From assembly GCA_964590725.1 (NCBI GenBank), contig CAZPWF010000016.1:1-15143 (forward strand): a stretch of DNA of 15,143 nucleotides, read 5' to 3'. Of this stretch, positions 14,305 through 15,143 are shown piece by piece. The translations under genes and the position numbers were made by a program. The notes below the pieces were generated by a model that saw nothing but the letters and a program-made list of their open reading frames with translations, ran no database searches and was not told the DNA's origin. This DNA is from CAZPWF01 sp964590725. GTDB lineage: Bacteria; Patescibacteriota; Saccharimonadia; Saccharimonadales; JACQNP01. Positions within the stretch are counted from its first letter, which is position 1; each line of letters opens with the position of its first letter.

Positions 14305-15143
14305 ATGGCAAATACAACTTCATTAAAACGTAGAATAAACTCTGTTAAAAACACCAAACAGATTACTAAAGCTATGGAACTTGTTGCCGCTAGTAAGATG
14401 AAAAAAGCTCAAGAGTTTGCACATCAAGGACGCACCTACCGTCAGTATGCTCATTCTCTTCTGAGTAGAATGAATCAGATTACAGAAGTAGAAGATCATC
14501 CTCTATATAAAAAACGAGAAGTAAAAAACAGACTTTATTTGGTTCTGAGTAGCAATCGAGGCTTAGCTGGTGCGTATAATTCTAACATTATGCGATTACT
14601 TGCTAAGAATATTCTTCGGGATAGTAAAGATGGCGTTAAATCGTCAGTAATCGCCATAGGTAAGCAGGCTGCACAGTTTACTCGAAGGTTAGAGGGTGTG
14701 GAATTAAAGGCGTCGTATCCAATGTTCGGTGATCAGCCGTCTGCGAACGACATACGCCCTATATTAAAAACCATAGTTGATCTATACCAAGATGAAAGTG
14801 CGGACAACGTTCAGTTGATCTATACCGATCTTAAGTCAAATATTTTACAAGTTGCTACCGATCTGTCTTTGTTACCTGCAGTATTTAACGAAGAAAGTGA
14901 CGATGCGGGAATATCGCTTTCAAATGTAACTTTTGAACCTTCAATCCAAGTTGTTTTAGATAACGTAACCGAGAGATTACTCGAAGTACAAATCTGGCAA
15001 GCTATGCTAGAAAGTATTGCAAGTGAGCACTCTATGCGCATGCTTGCTATGAAGAATGCCACAGATAATGCATCGGATCTTATTGATGATTTGACTCTAG
15101 AATTTAATACTGCCCGTCAGGCGGCAATCACGCAAGAATTGGC
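14305..15143 (+). CDS. atpG: ATP synthase F1 subunit gamma (partial, cut by the window end)
   Basis: Gamma is the central rotor shaft linking the c-ring to the alpha/beta hexamer. The visible part has 279 full codons and is missing only the last few residues. The N-terminal helix carries ITKAMELVAASKMKKAQ (20-36), the most conserved part of the family, and SSNRGLAGAYNSN (82-94) replaces the usual SDRGLCGGLNxN. The C-terminal helix SEHSMRMLAMKNATDNA is also typical. The start ATG 14305 is 12 bases after the atpA stop and has no clear Shine-Dalgarno sequence, so ribosomes probably re-initiate from atpA. The frame stays open to base 15143, so the true stop lies to the right. Confidence 0.96.
   Translation, partial: MANTTSLKRRINSVKNTKQITKAMELVAASKMKKAQEFAHQGRTYRQYAHSLLSRMNQITEVEDHPLYKKREVKNRLYLVLSSNRGLAGAYNSNIMRLLAKNILRDSKDGVKSSVIAIGKQAAQFTRRLEGVELKASYPMFGDQPSANDIRPILKTIVDLYQDESADNVQLIYTDLKSNILQVATDLSLLPAVFNEESDDAGISLSNVTFEPSIQVVLDNVTERLLEVQIWQAMLESIASEHSMRMLAMKNATDNASDLIDDLTLEFNTARQAAITQEL

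Noticed and set aside
14820..15062. Minus-strand open frame opposite the gamma gene, and similar ones opposite other genes
   Set aside because: They lie fully within strongly conserved genes on the other strand and show no ribosome binding site or family resemblance.

Overview
The window looks like a chromosomal scaffold from a small-genome bacterium of the Candidate Phyla Radiation, most likely Candidatus Saccharibacteria (TM7). This is inferred from overall protein character, the short gene-dense layout, divergent versions of housekeeping proteins and promoters that seem to give leaderless mRNAs; there is no rRNA here to prove it. TGA is used as a stop (smpB, atpB, the glycosyltransferase), so this is not the code-25 usage of Gracilibacteria/SR1. 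A 100-N assembly gap lies at 5651-5750. No stretch over 300 bases lacks a gene; the longest true intergenic region is about 128 bases (125-252).

Left part (1-5601): a tRNA-Asn(GUU) gene on the minus strand is divergent from an alpha/beta hydrolase. Convergent to the hydrolase is a minus-strand set: an acidic orphan protein with an internal duplication, smpB (ribosome rescue), and a Nudix hydrolase whose start overlaps the smpB stop by 4 bases (ATGA). Divergent from the orphan is a 14-helix MFS exporter of the DHA2 type, and convergent to that exporter is an NADP-binding reductase of the F420-dependent-reductase-like family.

Middle part (5751-8584): a probable envelope cluster. A membrane-anchored TIM-barrel glycosidase-like protein (clan GH-A-like) and a membrane protein cut by the assembly gap are transcribed leftward; a family 2 glycosyltransferase is transcribed divergently from the same short intergenic region.

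Right part (8587-15143): a leftward operon of a corrinoid adenosyltransferase, a P-loop kinase-like ATPase and a membrane-anchored thermonuclease. Divergent from it is the F1Fo ATP synthase operon in the order AtpI/AtpZ-like, atpB (a), atpE (c), atpF (b), atpH (delta), atpA (alpha), atpG (gamma, cut by the window end). The c subunit looks proton-type rather than sodium-type. The delta subunit is short (134 residues), lacking about half of the usual N-terminal helical domain.

The main regulatory pattern is this: genes that begin a transcription unit tend to have a -10 box ending 7 to 9 bases before the ATG and no Shine-Dalgarno sequence, which implies leaderless mRNAs. Genes inside the atp operon instead carry good Shine-Dalgarno sequences. 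I see no CRISPR array, insertion sequence, phage or defence system, and nothing that amounts to a clear new multi-gene system. The most unusual items are the leaderless/Shine-Dalgarno division, the duplicated acidic orphan, the shortened delta subunit and the gap-truncated envelope cluster.
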